A stretch of DNA of 64,000 nt, from the NCBI GenBank assembly GCA_007922305.1, contig ML677365.1, forward strand, positions 20,083,363-20,147,362, given 5' to 3'. The notes below the pieces were generated by a model. The model saw only the letters and a program-made list of their open reading frames with translations. It had not been told where the DNA came from and did not search any database. Positions 32,797 to 43,870 of this stretch are shown in pieces (positions within the stretch are counted from its first letter, which is position 1; each line of letters opens with the position of its first letter). Source of the DNA: Dermatemys mawii (Eukaryota > Chordata > Testudines > Dermatemydidae). A program made the position numbers and the translations under genes.

Positions 32797-33202
32797 TTCT
32801 AGAATAAATCAACAGCATGATCTGTTAACCTTGCTCAGTCCACTCAGGTCTATGGGCATGTCTTCAGCAGGGGAAAAAGATGTGGCTTGAGTTAACTGAC
32901 TGGAAATAAAAGCCTAGTGAAGATAGGGCAGCTTATAGTTTTCACACATATTAGAAATAAGCACTGAACTCACCCTGCTAACACATGAAAACTACAAAGT
33001 ACCTTGTCTTTTCTAGTATTTTATTTCAAGTTAGTTAACTCAAGTTTATTACTCAATTTAAGAATACACTGTTTTTCCTAGTGAAGGCAAAGCCCAAGTG
33101 TCCTGAGTCCTCAAGTGGTGGGATATAGCACTTTGTGTCACCGCAGAGCAGTTATGTGATTGCATGATCAGTGTTTAGGGTGAAGGCCCTATCATGCTAG
33201 TT
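32797..33202. other. Intergenic, no recognised feature
   Basis: Plain AT-rich sequence between two hAT MITEs. Confidence 0.6.
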
Positions 33203-33853
33203 CAGGGGTGGGCAAACTTTTTGGCCTGAGGGCCACATCAGGGTTGCAAAATTGTATGGAGGGCCAGGTAGGGAAGGCTGTGCCTCCCCAAACAGCCTGG
33301 CCCCTCCCACATCCAACCTCCTCCCACTTCCTGTGCCCTGACTGCCCCCCTCAGAATCGCTGAGTCATCCAACCTCCCTGCTCCTGTCCCCTAACCTCCC
33401 CCAGGACCTCACCCCCATCCAACCTCCCTTCTCCCTGTCCCCTGAGTGCCCCAACCCCTATCTGCACCTCCTTGAGTGCCCCCTCAGAATCCCCAATCCA
33501 TCCAACCCATGCTGCGACTTGTCCCCTGACTACCTCCTCCAGAGACGCCCCAACCCCTGCTCCCTGTCCCCTGACTGCCCTCCGGGACCCTTATCCAACT
33601 CCCGACCCCTTACCACACCGCTCAGAGCAGCATGTCTGGCAGTCATGTGGCCCAGCTGGAGCTAAACACACTGTCCTGCAGGAGCACACAGCCCCATCCC
33701 CCAGGGTGCTGCCCGCATAGCAGGATGGCTCCAGAGGAGAGGGGAAGGCGCGGGATGGGCCGGGGCTAGCCTCTGGGGCAAGGAGCTTAGGGGCCGGGCA
33801 GGATGGTCCAGCGGACCGGATGTGGCCTGCAAGCCATAGTTTGTCCACCCCTA
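33203..33853. mobile_element. hAT MITE, GGGTGGGCAAACT family, 651 bp
   Basis: Ends CAGGGGTGGGCAAACTTTTT and TAGTTTGTCCACCCCTA. Duplication TGCTAGTT/CGCTAGTT (7 of 8). The C-rich body has CCCCTGACTGCCCC-type short repeats that make proline-rich chance ORFs. Confidence 0.9.
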
Positions 33854-34119
33854 CGCTAGTTGCTCAGTTTCTGTCCTGAAAAGAACGGAAACCCATTTAT
33901 AGACATTCATTTGAATATAAGTGCACTTTACCAATAAATTCCTTGGTGCTGTCACTAAAACTCTTCTTTGGAATATCACCACAGATGGGCAGAATACAAT
34001 CAGTAAATTTTGATAGTTTCAGTTGTTTTTAAAATGTTTTCAAATTTGGCAAAGGTTATACAAGGTTATTTTATACTTAACTGACATGGCAGTACTATAA
34101 CCAACAGATCGCCTACATA

Positions 34120-34233
34120 GGGTGACCAGATGTCCCATTTTTATAGGGTCCTGATTTTGGGGTCTTTTTCTTATATAGGCTCCTATTACCCCCAACCCCA
34201 TCCCGATTTTTCACACTTGCTGTCTGATCACCC
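34120..34233. mobile_element. Mariner-like MITE, 114 bp
   Basis: Ends GGGTGACCAGATGTCCC and TGTCTGATCACCC are inverted, flanked by TA on both sides. The body has CTTATATAGGCTCCTATTA. Confidence 0.88.
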
Positions 34234-34235
34234 TA

Positions 34236-35935
34236 CTCCTACAGCATGAGCTAAAATGTATAATGCAGACAAAATGACAGAAACCTTTAAAAAAAAAAAC
34301 ATTAGTCCAGATCTTCCAACCCTCACATGGTAAAATACGCCTTTATACCAGCAGCAGATGTTCAGTTAGACACAGTAGGCCCATAGGGGTGCTGGTGTTC
34401 TAGGGGCACAAGTTGCCAAGCATGCAATATTCTAGTCCAATTGTGCTGTTTTTAGCTGCTAGCTGCCAGGGGTATTGGCAGTTGCGGTATTTTGGGCTAG
34501 TTTGCAGTGGCTGCTGCTGGCACCAGCAGTGATTAGTTCTCCGGAGGAAAGAAGCCTCCTGATCTGCCCCACCCCCCTGCCTAGACCCCTCACACACCTC
34601 TTGTCTCAAGTTGTGCCTCCACCCCTTAAGAGACGTTTGCAGCATGCACAGAATTTTTGAAGGAGGGAAGCAGATTTTTTTCCCCTGCAAAACAATTGCT
34701 GCAGTTCCGCCCTTTACCCACCAGAGGCCGCTGTAGTGCCAGAAAGAGCCTGAGCTGAGCTGACTGGTCTGCCGCGAACAGCTAGCTGTGCTAAGGGCAC
34801 ATAAGATGTAAATCTGTCCTGCTTAGCTCAATAATACCTCTAAATTCCCCATGCAGCGGATAAAGTGTTTGTACTAAATTGCAAAAGTAGAATGTTGAAA
34901 CAACAGTATAATGTTATAGTTATGTAATGCCTTTCACACAGCAGGAAGCCAGAGAACTTTACAAACATTTGTACCTGTACACGAATTGTTTCATCCACTG
35001 CTGAAATCTGTCAACTGATTAAGGAACACATTGCACTAAATAGTTTCAGCCAGAAAGTGAAGAAAGATGCTCATTAAAATTTAAATAGGGAAGGAAATTT
35101 AAGTAGGCAGAATAATTATCCAAACTGGAATTTGGCCAAGATGCTGCTATGCTTGTGCTAAGTGCCATGGGATCTTTAATGATCAAAAGCTGTCAGGACC
35201 TCGGTTTTAATTCTCATTAAAATGATGGCAAATCACTCCTTTATATAGTCCCCTCATAGCCCCATTCTGGTGCATTGGCTCATTCCTTACTCAGAGAGAA
35301 GAGTGCCACCTAGTGAAGTGCCAAAACCAACCTTGCATCACTCTAGGCTTTTCTTGAACATCTAAGAATTAACATTGTTTCATTTTCTAGATCAAAGACC
35401 AAGAGGCTTTAAATGATAAACAGGTAACTTAAATCCACACTGCTGTGTTCAAAATAACTATGTAATGTTGAAAAAGATCCCTGGAGATATAACTAGAAAT
35501 CAGGAATCAAATTAAAAAAAAAAACCTATGATGCCAAAAAATAAGAAACATCTAAAAACCAAGGATCAAATAAAATCTAGCTAGCTAGCAACAGAGAATA
35601 AGAAAGCAGAAGACTGCTCAGAAGCAACTACTGTGTTATAGTAATGTTTGATTGAAATTACTAAACGAATTGAATGTTTTTACAGCAGGAGAGGATCTAG
35701 GCAAACATTTATTGAGTTGTGAATTCATACCAAGAAAAAGATGAATCATGAGAACCTGTAATGTGATTAGATGGGGATGAAGCAATTAAATTATGTTTTT
35801 GAAAAGAATTAGTACTTTCCAGGAGAACAGTGAAGGGTTTACTGTGCTCAAAATAACTATGTAATGTTGAACCTTCCTCATCATCTCCACTCCGCCCCCC
35901 GCCCCGATTAAGGATTAAATACACTATCAAATTAG
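34236..35935. other. Intergenic, no recognised gene
   Basis: Mixed sequence. The phrase TCAAAATAACTATGTAATG occurs twice (near 35450 and 35850), and 'taactagaaat(c/t)ag' followed by 'g(a/g)atcaaat' recurs near 35490 and 35962, so the 35.4-36.0 kb stretch has a local duplication. Confidence 0.5.
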
Positions 35936-35987
35936 TGTATTTGATCCCTAATTTCTAGATGTAACTAGAAATTAGGGATCAAATACA
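35936..35987. repeat. Perfect 23-bp inverted repeat (hairpin)
   Basis: Arms TGTATTTGATCCCTAATTTC.. (35936-35958) and its exact complement (35965-35987), separated by the six-base loop ATGTAA. A third, diverged copy ATTAAGGATTAAATACAC lies at 35907-35924. Confidence 0.92.
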
Positions 35988-36699
35988 GTGCTTGTAATAC
36001 ACTGACTGACACAAAGGTAGGCTAGAAAAAATTGTACATCGTGTAAGCAGTTTTCCTGCCAATCAAGATTACAGTTTCCAATGAGAATAATTTCAGATTT
36101 GGGACTGAAAATTCTTCCATTATTCTAAAAATAAAGTTAACTAGAATAGCAAAGAGATTATAAAAGAAATTACAGATGTGCCATAAGGCAAAGATAATGA
36201 CATGAATGAGCTTTACAATAATCGTATTTCCAGCTAGGAATAGTAAGAAACAGTTTCCTTTTGTGTTAACAAAGATGTCTTCACCATGATCATGTCTGTC
36301 ATCATAATCTACTGTAGTAAAATGAATAACATCCAATACATTACAACTTTATAATAGCACATTGCATACAAACACTGGCACAAAATGTTCTATAGTATTA
36401 AAGAGTATATATATTATTACATATTACAAAATATATTACATAAATTGCCAAAAACAGATGTGTAGAGGCATTGCTCAAATGCTATTTATCACTTCTGTGA
36501 GCAGAGGGTAGCAAAAAGCAAAGGATCTGGATGGGAAGGGCAGAAGGTGAGACTGGTGCTCTGCAGCACACTTCCTTTTCTTCTTCACAGTTGTGCAGGT
36601 GGGTTGGGGAAAAACCACTTTCCAGAGTATAAGCCACCCCCAACCCCATAAACCAGTGAGTAAGGCAACACTTCCTTTCTGAATTCTGATCATGTACTC

Positions 36700-38770
36700 T
36701 TACCTGCAATGGGATTGGGGGCAGCCAGTGGGAGTATGGCTCCTGCCAGAGCTGTGCTGCCATGGACACAGAGGTGTTGGAAACAGGGAGAAGTGCAGAG
36801 GCAAAGTGCCAGTTTATTGCACTCAATGTAGCATGTATGATTACTTGCCCTATATGCCCTATATGCATGGCGTATATGTGCATTTGGTTCAAGGAGCTCC
36901 TGGCCCTCAGAGACCATATTCAAGCTTTGGAGGCCACGTGGCTGAGCTGAAGTTGCTAATGGAGACAGAGAGGTACATAGATGAGACATTCCGGGACACA
37001 GTAGAACAGTTCCACCCCTGGTCTGACAACCTCTATGCTGCTGAGGAGGATGAAAGTCCCAGGGCAGGAGAGCATCTAACTAGAGCAGAGAGAAATGATC
37101 CCATAGTTAGGACCCTCCTTCCAGATGATGATGTGTTATCCTGTCACACTAAGGATACTTCTCCAGGGGAGGGAACTCCAGCTATTAGGAAGAGACAGGT
37201 ATTAGTAATGGGTAATTTGATCATTAGAAACATAGATAGCTGGGTTTGCTATGACCAGGAGAACTGCATGGTGACTTGCCTGCCTGGTGCAAAGGTTGCA
37301 GATCTCTCGAGACATCTAGATAGGCGTATATGTAGTGCTGGGGAAGGAGACCATAGTCGTGATACATGTAAGTACCAATGACAAAGGGAAGGATAGGAGA
37401 GAGGTCCTGGAGGCCAAATTTAGGCTGGTAGATAAGAGATTGAAGTCCATGATCTCCATGATAGCATTATCTGAAATGTTTTCAGTTCCACACACGGGGC
37501 CAGTTAGACAAGCAGAACTGCAGGGTCTCAATGCATGGATGAGACGATGGTGTAGGGAGGAGGGGGTTAGATTTATTAGGAACTGGGGAAACTTTTGGGA
37601 AAGGGGGAGCCTATATAGGAAGAATGGGCTTCACCTAACCCAAAATGGAATCAGATCACTGCTGCTTAAAATTAAAAAGGTCATAGAGCAGTTTTTAAAC
37701 TAAGGGCTGGAGGAAAGCCAACAAGTGCAGAAGAGCACATGGTTCGGACATCCCTTAGGGGAGGATCTATAAATGGAGATTCCCTATGTCCTAGTAAGGA
37801 GGAGAGGATGGAAGATGATAAAATACAGATAGGATCTGATGACAGACAGTCAAATGAAAAAAAAAGTCCCATTCAATTACATCATGTAATGGGAGGCAGC
37901 TAAAAAGTGACAAGTTTTAAAAGTGCTTATATACCAATGCTAAAAGTCTAAATAATAAGATGGGTGAACTAGAGTGCCTCATATTAAATGAGGATATTGA
38001 TACAATAGGCACCATTTGGTGAATGAGGATAATCAAAGGGACACAGTAATACCAGGGTACAAAATATATCGAAAGGACAGAACAGGTCATGCTGGTGGGG
38101 GAGTAACACTGTATGTGAAAGAAAACACATTTTCAAAATCTTTAATTTAAAAATCTTAAATTTTTAAATGAATCAAGCTGTACAATAGAATCTCTATGCA
38201 TAGTAATTCCATGCTTGAATAATAAGACTATAGCAGCAGGGATATATTACAGACCACCTGATCAGGATAGCAATAGTGACTGTGAAATGCTCAGGGAGAT
38301 TAGAGAGTTTTAAATGACTGCTTCTCAGAGTAGCTATTCCTGGAACTCAGAAGAAGAGAGGCAATTCTTGATTTAATCCTAAAGAAAGCACAGAATCAGG
38401 TTCAAGAGGTGAATATAGTTGGACTGCTGATAACAGTGACCATAATATAATTAAATTTAACATCCCTGTGGTGGGGAAAACACCACAGTGGCCCAACACT
38501 GTAGCATTTAATTTCAGAAAAAGGAACTACACAAAATAATGAGGTTAGTTAACAGAAATTAAAAGGTATAGCACCAAAAGTTAAATCCCTGCAAGCTGCA
38601 TGGAAACTTTTTAAAGACACCACAATAGAAGCTGAACTTAAATGTATGCTTCAAATTAAAAAACAGAGAGAACTGAAAAAGAGTCACTGTGGCTAAACAA
38701 CGAAGTAAAAGAAGCAGTGAGAGGCAAAAAGGAATCCTTTAAAAAGTGGAAGTTAAATTCTAATGTGCCT
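36700..38770 (+). mobile_element. CR1 LINE 5' portion: ORF1 (SGNH esterase-like) and start of ORF2
   Basis: ORF1 remnants: a Cys-rich lead (CTQCSMYDYLPY), a Leu/Glu coiled region (LALRDHIQALE), then an SGNH-hydrolase-like domain in two frames at 37190-37700 (RQVLVMGNLIIRNIDS, VTCLPGAKVADLSRHL, VVIHVSTND, YRKNGLHLTQNGI). From 37920 the ORF2 endonuclease follows (AGGGVTLYVKENTF, GIYYRPPDQDSNSD) and decays by 38770. The catalytic GDS block is changed to GNL. It is inactive and lacks the 3' part. Confidence 0.85.
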
Positions 38771-39370
38771 CTGTTTTTAATGCAGTGCATGTAGCATGAC
38801 TTGAGGCAAACCAGATTAGGCCTTATCCTCTCTTATCCCGTGTATTTACAAGCAGCACTCCAAGAAGGTAACAAAAGAGAGATTAATTTACACCAATAAC
38901 TATGGAACAGAAGACATGCATACGAGAAAACCAGAATGCAATCTCAGAATAAAAAATAAATCTACGTTACCCTAATCCACACTAATTACAGGAGAGTTGC
39001 ATTCTCCTTCCCACCAACACTTTCATATGGACAACAGCTGCTCTGGAAACCATGGATTTTCCAGCCATTGCTCAGTCATCAGACCTTCAAATCAACTTTT
39101 CTCTAAGATGTTTTTATCTGACTGGAATTATTCAAGAATTTTAGGATGCACAGATTGCTAATTTCTTCCTTTTCTGTCTGATCCAGTGCCCACTGAAGTC
39201 AATAGCAAAGCTCCTAATGACTTCAATTATGCAGGCTCCAACCCTTACAGTTTTCTTTGTGAGAAAAGGGCAAAAATGTGTATCAGTTTAATATGTGTTG
39301 ACTTAGATTCTTATACTGTTCCCATAGTATTTGAAAGCTTTGCACAGTTTAAAATAAAGTCAGAGAAAAA
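38771..39370. other. Intergenic, no recognised feature
   Basis: AT-rich sequence between the CR1 and Penelope pieces. Confidence 0.55.
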
Positions 39371-39458
39371 TGGTTTCAGAGTGGTAGCCGTGTTAGTCTG
39401 TATCAGCAAAAACAACCAGGAGTCCTTGTGGCATCTTAGAGACTAACAAATTTATTTG

Positions 39459-39500
39459 GACATAAGCTTTCATGGGCTAGAACCCACTTCATCAGATACA
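39459..39500 (-). ncRNA. Hammerhead-ribozyme-like motif, Penelope copy 2
   Basis: The minus strand reads CTGATGA, A, stem GTGGG/CCCAT, GAAA, GCTTATG. The core is exact except for one extra A after CTGATGA. Confidence 0.42.
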
Positions 39501-39629
39501 TGCAGTGAAAAATACAGGAGCAGGTATAAATACATGAAAAGATGGGAATTGCTTTACCAAGTGTGAGGTCAGTCTAACAAGACAATCAGTTAACAGTAGG
39601 ATACTAAGGGAGGAAAAATAACTTTTGTA

Positions 39630-39893
39630 ATGGTAATGAGAGTGACCCATTTCAAACAGCTGACAAGAAAGAGTAGGGGGAAATTGCTGGCACATCATGT
39701 GACATATGTCATCGTGTGCCAGCAATGCCCCTTTGCAATGTACATTGGCCAAACCGGACAGTCTCTACGCAAAAGAATAAATGGACACAAATCTGACATC
39801 AGGAATCATAACATTCAAAAACACTTCGATCTCCCTGGTCACTCAATAACAGACCTAAAAGTGGTAATTCTTCAACAAAAAATTCTTCAATAA
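39630..39893 (+). pseudogene. GIY-YIG endonuclease fragment of a Penelope-like element
   Basis: An 87-codon ORF with VTYVIVCQQC, then MYIGQTGQSLRKRINGHKSD and HFDLPGHSITDLKVVIL. The YIG, R and H-K positions of the GIY-YIG fold are visible; the first GIY is replaced by TYVI as is usual in Penelope. It is a C-terminal fragment only, with the RT absent and the frame lost at 39893. The first ~20 codons are antisense 3'-end sequence beyond the inversion point. Confidence 0.8.
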
Positions 39894-40055
39894 CAGACTC
39901 CAGCATGAAACTGCAGAAATGGAATTAATTTGCAAACTGGACACCATCACATTAGGCCTGAATAAAGACTGGGAGTGGTTGGGTTATTACAAAACCTAAA
40001 CCTAATTTCCTCCATACTAATTTTCCCCTATTGTTACTCAAGCCTTCTTGTCAAC

Positions 40056-41091
40056 TGTTTTCCTGGATGTCTCCGTGTAGACAAGCCCTTTAGCATTGAA
40101 AGGGAAAAATAGGTAGCAGGAGCTGTGACTATTTCTTTTATACTTACTTAACAGGTAATTATTTAGACACCAATCATTCTCCAGGTATAGGTCAGTATGA
40201 TGAGATGCTTAGCTACAATAATTGTTGCTCATATGCCCAGAGTTCAACTCAGTAACAGATCTGAATTGTAATGTAGTTTTCCATGTAGGCAATTAACAGT
40301 GATATTAGGGATTTTAAGATTTCCTCTGAGGCAGGGAACAATGGGGTGGATGGGTCTCAGACAATCAATTTCCTGTAATTGCAGTGCAGTGGCTATTGGT
40401 GAACCTGCCTATCTTCTACCTCTTTTTATTTATCTTTTCTAGCTATTGTATCTTTCCCAGTACAGCAGAAATGGTAAAGATGTGTAGCTGGAAGTGTCAG
40501 CTCCTTTATTAGAAATCCCTATATTTATTGAAAACTAGGTATTTGATAGCAAGGCCACAGTAAGAAGCTGGGCTGTAGGTACATTTCAACTATCATTACT
40601 AAAGATCAATTATTGAGATTCTGATATTAGCCTAACACCATCTTAGAACCCCAACCAGAGTTGGGGTTAAGCAGCATGTTAGCCCAGATCCTCAAAGGTA
40701 TTTAGGCATCTAACCAATGGGAGCTTTAAGGTCCTTGCAGGAAAAGGCTCTAAGGTCTAGCCCGATCCTGAGCAGTGCTGAGAACCACCAGCTCTGATTT
40801 AAATCAATGGAAATTTGGGTTGCTCAGCACCTCTCAGGATCAGTCTAATTTAATGAAAGGACAAAAAGAAAAACACATGGTTCAGAACTGTGTAGCCTTA
40901 AAGTTTGCCTCTTGCAAAGTCAGTTATAGCATTTTCAGAGGGGAATAACATGCTCCAGACAGCACAGCGGTTTGAGATGACAAGAGGGCATTTGCTGAAT
41001 GAGGGAAGTACTTGGCCGTCAGCCGGGTTTCTTGCCAATATGCACCTAACCATCAGCTGCCCTGTCGTGCATTATTCTTCACATGGCAACA
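40056..41091. other. Intergenic, no recognised gene
   Basis: The block at 40680-40860 (CAAAGGTATTTAGGCATCTA; GCTCAGCACCTCTCAGGATC) is an old interspersed repeat also seen near 57830. Its class is unknown to me. Confidence 0.4.
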
Positions 41092-41512
41092 TTAGAGCTG
41101 GTCAAAAGTCAGAATTTCCATTCTGCAGGAAAAGTCAACGTTTCAGAATTATTTTTCATCCTGAATCAAAACGATTAGTTGAAATATCCTGTGAAAGGAC
41201 AATCCTGAAATACTTCATTTCAGAAATGTCAAAATGTTTCAGTAAGGTTGAAATGTTTTGTTATGTTTGAATTGTTTCATTTAACTTTATAATTGGCTAT
41301 TGCATCACATGATGTCAAAATTATAAATTCAAAATGAAACACATCATCCTTATTGAAATGAAGCATTTCAACCTTAGTTAAGTGGAAATGTTTTGATAAC
41401 TTCCCATCTAAAATTTTGACAAAATCAGTATGTTCCTGTGAAATGTTTCTATTTCCTTGAATCAGCATTTTCCAACAGAAAACTGTTGTCAGAATTTTTT
41501 TGGCCAATTTTA
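41092..41512. mobile_element. Inverted-repeat MITE, GAGCTGGTCAAAA ends
   Basis: The left end GAGCTGGTCAAAAGTCAGAA and the inward right end AATTGGCCAAAAAAATTCTG share a similar pattern with AT-rich GAAATG/CATTTC modules. Duplication not resolved. Confidence 0.45.
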
Positions 41513-41685
41513 AGTAATATATCTTATAAAATGAAATTAAGAGGGAAGGAATCTGACTAGCTAATAAAATCGTTGTGTTTGCATCCAACTTCAAAGTTCA
41601 GGATCAGAACTTATTATCCTGTTGTTACAAAAATGTAAGAGCATTTTCCAAATACCACACTTCAGGAAGTTCAGTTGTCCTAGAT

Positions 41686-41940
41686 CAGGCCTGCACAACT
41701 TGGAAAGCAGCAAGGGCCATATTACTGCAAAAAAAAAAAACAGCTGGGGGCCGAAAAGCTCCTCCCTCGCCCCACCCCCATCCGCTTCTCCCCAGCCCAC
41801 CGCTTGGCTTGCCCCACCTCTACTCACCCCCTGTGGGTCGCACAATGAGCCAGTAGCCACCCCTACTCACCCCCTGTGGGTCACACAATGAGCCTGCCAG
41901 GCTGCATGTGGCCCCTGGGGCCGCATATTGTGCAGGCCTG
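41686..41940. mobile_element. hAT MITE, CAGGCCTGCACAA family, 255 bp
   Basis: Ends CAGGCCTGCACAACTTGG and ATTGTGCAGGCCTG. A perfect duplication TCCTAGAT is at 41678-41685 and 41941-41948. A short tandem GTAGCCACCCCTACTCACCC lies inside. Confidence 0.92.
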
Positions 41941-41948
41941 TCCTAGAT

Positions 41949-42930
41949 AATCACACTTCTGGGATGGCTGATGACACTTGGCAATCCACCTAATGCCTCA
42001 GGCATATGCTATTATCCAGAATAACTACCCACTTTATTGAATTATCACATACATGCCATACATTAGGAGGGCCTGGAAATCTCTAATCTGGGGGGTACAG
42101 TAATGTATCTAGATGACAAAGTGCGACAAGCATATGGCTCTTTGCAATCTAGGGCAAAAAACACAATAGGAAAGGTTTTCCCACATTCTTCAGCTGAGAT
42201 TTTCAGCTGGTGCCTGAGTGGGATTTCAGACAGAGACAGTATTAAGTGGTGCCTTGTGTCCTCAGAGAGTTCACTGACACCAGAAAAGGAGACCCTTCCC
42301 AGATGAGCAGCAGACTCAAATGTCAAAAAGAGTATTAATTTTCTTATGAATATTTAAAACTGCAGTAAAGGTCACTGATTTGTCATCATCTTCATAAGCA
42401 CATCAGTATTTACAATCACGGAGAGGAAATATCTGCCTCATCAGGTTTTTGAAAGAAGCAGTTGAAAAAGTAGAAACAACAAGGCCAGCTACAACATGGA
42501 TCAATCCCTTTTGCTTTTTGGTGTTTACTATATCTTGATCTCTCTTCCTTGTGTTTATTTTTAAAAACACGATTTTTTTCAAGGGATCTTTAATTTTGTG
42601 CAGGCACCCCCCAGTGAAAACTGTCATATAACAATCTTGAGAGAGAGAGAGAGAGAGAAACACAGCAGAACAAACCACTAGTAAAAAAGCAGAAAGTGAG
42701 AAAATGTATCAATCTCTTTCTCGAGTCTATGTGCTAATGGTGTCTGCAAACACTTCTGGAATGAAAATCTTATTTATAATATTAGAGACAAAGTGGGTGA
42801 GGTGCTTTATTTTATTGGACCAACTTCTATTGGTGCAAGAGACAGCTCTTGACTAGAGACACTATAGTGAGTGAATAGGTATAGGAAGCAAGGGGGGAGG
42901 TCCTGTGTGTGTATGTGTGTGTGTGTGCAC
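41949..42930. other. Intergenic before PIP4P2; simple repeats and a Penelope remnant
   Basis: (GA)n at 42637-42658 and (TG)n at 42903-42930. The patch 42785-42880 (GGACCAACTTCTATTGGTGC) resembles the 3' end of the Penelope copy at 16843 but has lost its ribozyme-like core. Confidence 0.55.
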
Positions 42931-42999
42931 ACCTCATAAGGACCCCCCCCCCCGGTGCCAGGGCTTCCCTCTCTTGCTGCAGTGGTTCCCTGGGCCTCC

Positions 43000-43870
43000 A
43001 CCACTGCTCTCTCCCCTGCTCCTGTCCCGGGTTCTCCCGGGAGAAGAGCCTGTACATCGGTCGCTCCCTCCTGCCCTCCTCATCTTAAGGCTCAGGCATT
43101 AGGTGCCCCTGGGAAACAAAACAGCTGCCACACGAGTCATTCCCCCACCTCCCCCATCCCCTTTGGCAGAGGAGGCTGCTGCAGGGAGCGGAAGCGCGGC
43201 CCTTCCCCATCCTCTGCCTCAGTAGCTTGTGACCGAGAAGGACCAGCCAGTCCCGCCCCCTCCCCTTCAGGCCCCATTCCCTGCCCTGGTCCTGCTCCCA
43301 GGCCCTCCCCGCTCTTCTCGCGCGGCTGGTCCCGTTCCCCTCCCCCTCGCCGGCTCCAGTGCCTTGTGACACGCCGGGCGAGCGAGGCGGCTCTTCCCTC
43401 GGGCCGAGCCTGCCCTGCTGCCGCAGTAGTCATGGCTGCTGACGGGGTGGACGAGCGCTCCCCGCTGCTGTCCGCGCCCAGCTCCGGCAGCGTCACCCCC
43501 ACCGCGCCGCCCTACCTACCGGAGAGCAGCCCCCGAGGTGAGTTCCCGCTGCCCCCCTCCCCGGGGGTCCCGCCGCGGCGGGCGGGCGGGCGGGCGGGGG
43601 GAGGCTGCACGGTGAGTTCGCAACGTGCCGCATTCCCGGCTCGCCCGCGGTGGCCATCGGCGCATTGTTACCGGCGGCGGGGCCGACGCGCCGAGACCTC
43701 CACGCGCCTCGCTCCGCAGAGCCTGGCAGCGGGTGTTTGGGGCGCACGTTGTCCCCCCGGCCGTCCTTGAGCGGCGGCGGCGGCGGCTCAAAAACCAAAC
43801 GAGAAAACCCACTGCAAGCCCCTCCCCCGTCGGCTGACTGGGGGGTCCCCTGCCCCTAAAACCCCCGAGC
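43000..43870 (+). promoter_or_regulatory. CpG-rich promoter region of PIP4P2
   Basis: A very GC- and CpG-rich stretch around the first exon, with a GCGGGCGG run just after the donor. No TATA box is evident. It looks like a CpG-island promoter extending from the 5' UTR into intron 1. Confidence 0.7.
43432..43537 (+). CDS. PIP4P2: PIP4P2 coding exon 1
   Basis: 106 bases, residues 1-35 plus one base: cytosolic N-terminus rich in Ser and Pro, with the dileucine motif ERSPLL at residues 8-13. The donor is CGAG|GTGAGT. It lies in a CpG island. Confidence 0.95.

Larger units (their letters stand above)
39371..40055. mobile_element. Penelope-like element with internal inversion
   Basis: 39371-39665 is the minus-strand 3' end. 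It contains the TATTTATACCTGC box and the hammerhead-like motif, and terminates CTACCACTCTGAAACC. 39665-40055 is plus strand and encodes the GIY-YIG nuclease end. The two parts were neighbours before insertion, since both break at CTTGTCA(G/A)CTG. Confidence 0.8.

Noticed and set aside
42955..43770. 271-codon ORF running through PIP4P2 exon 1, in frame with its start
   Set aside because: The frame happens to stay open in CpG-island sequence. The protein start conserved with human is at 43432, and the ORF runs past the splice donor at 43537.
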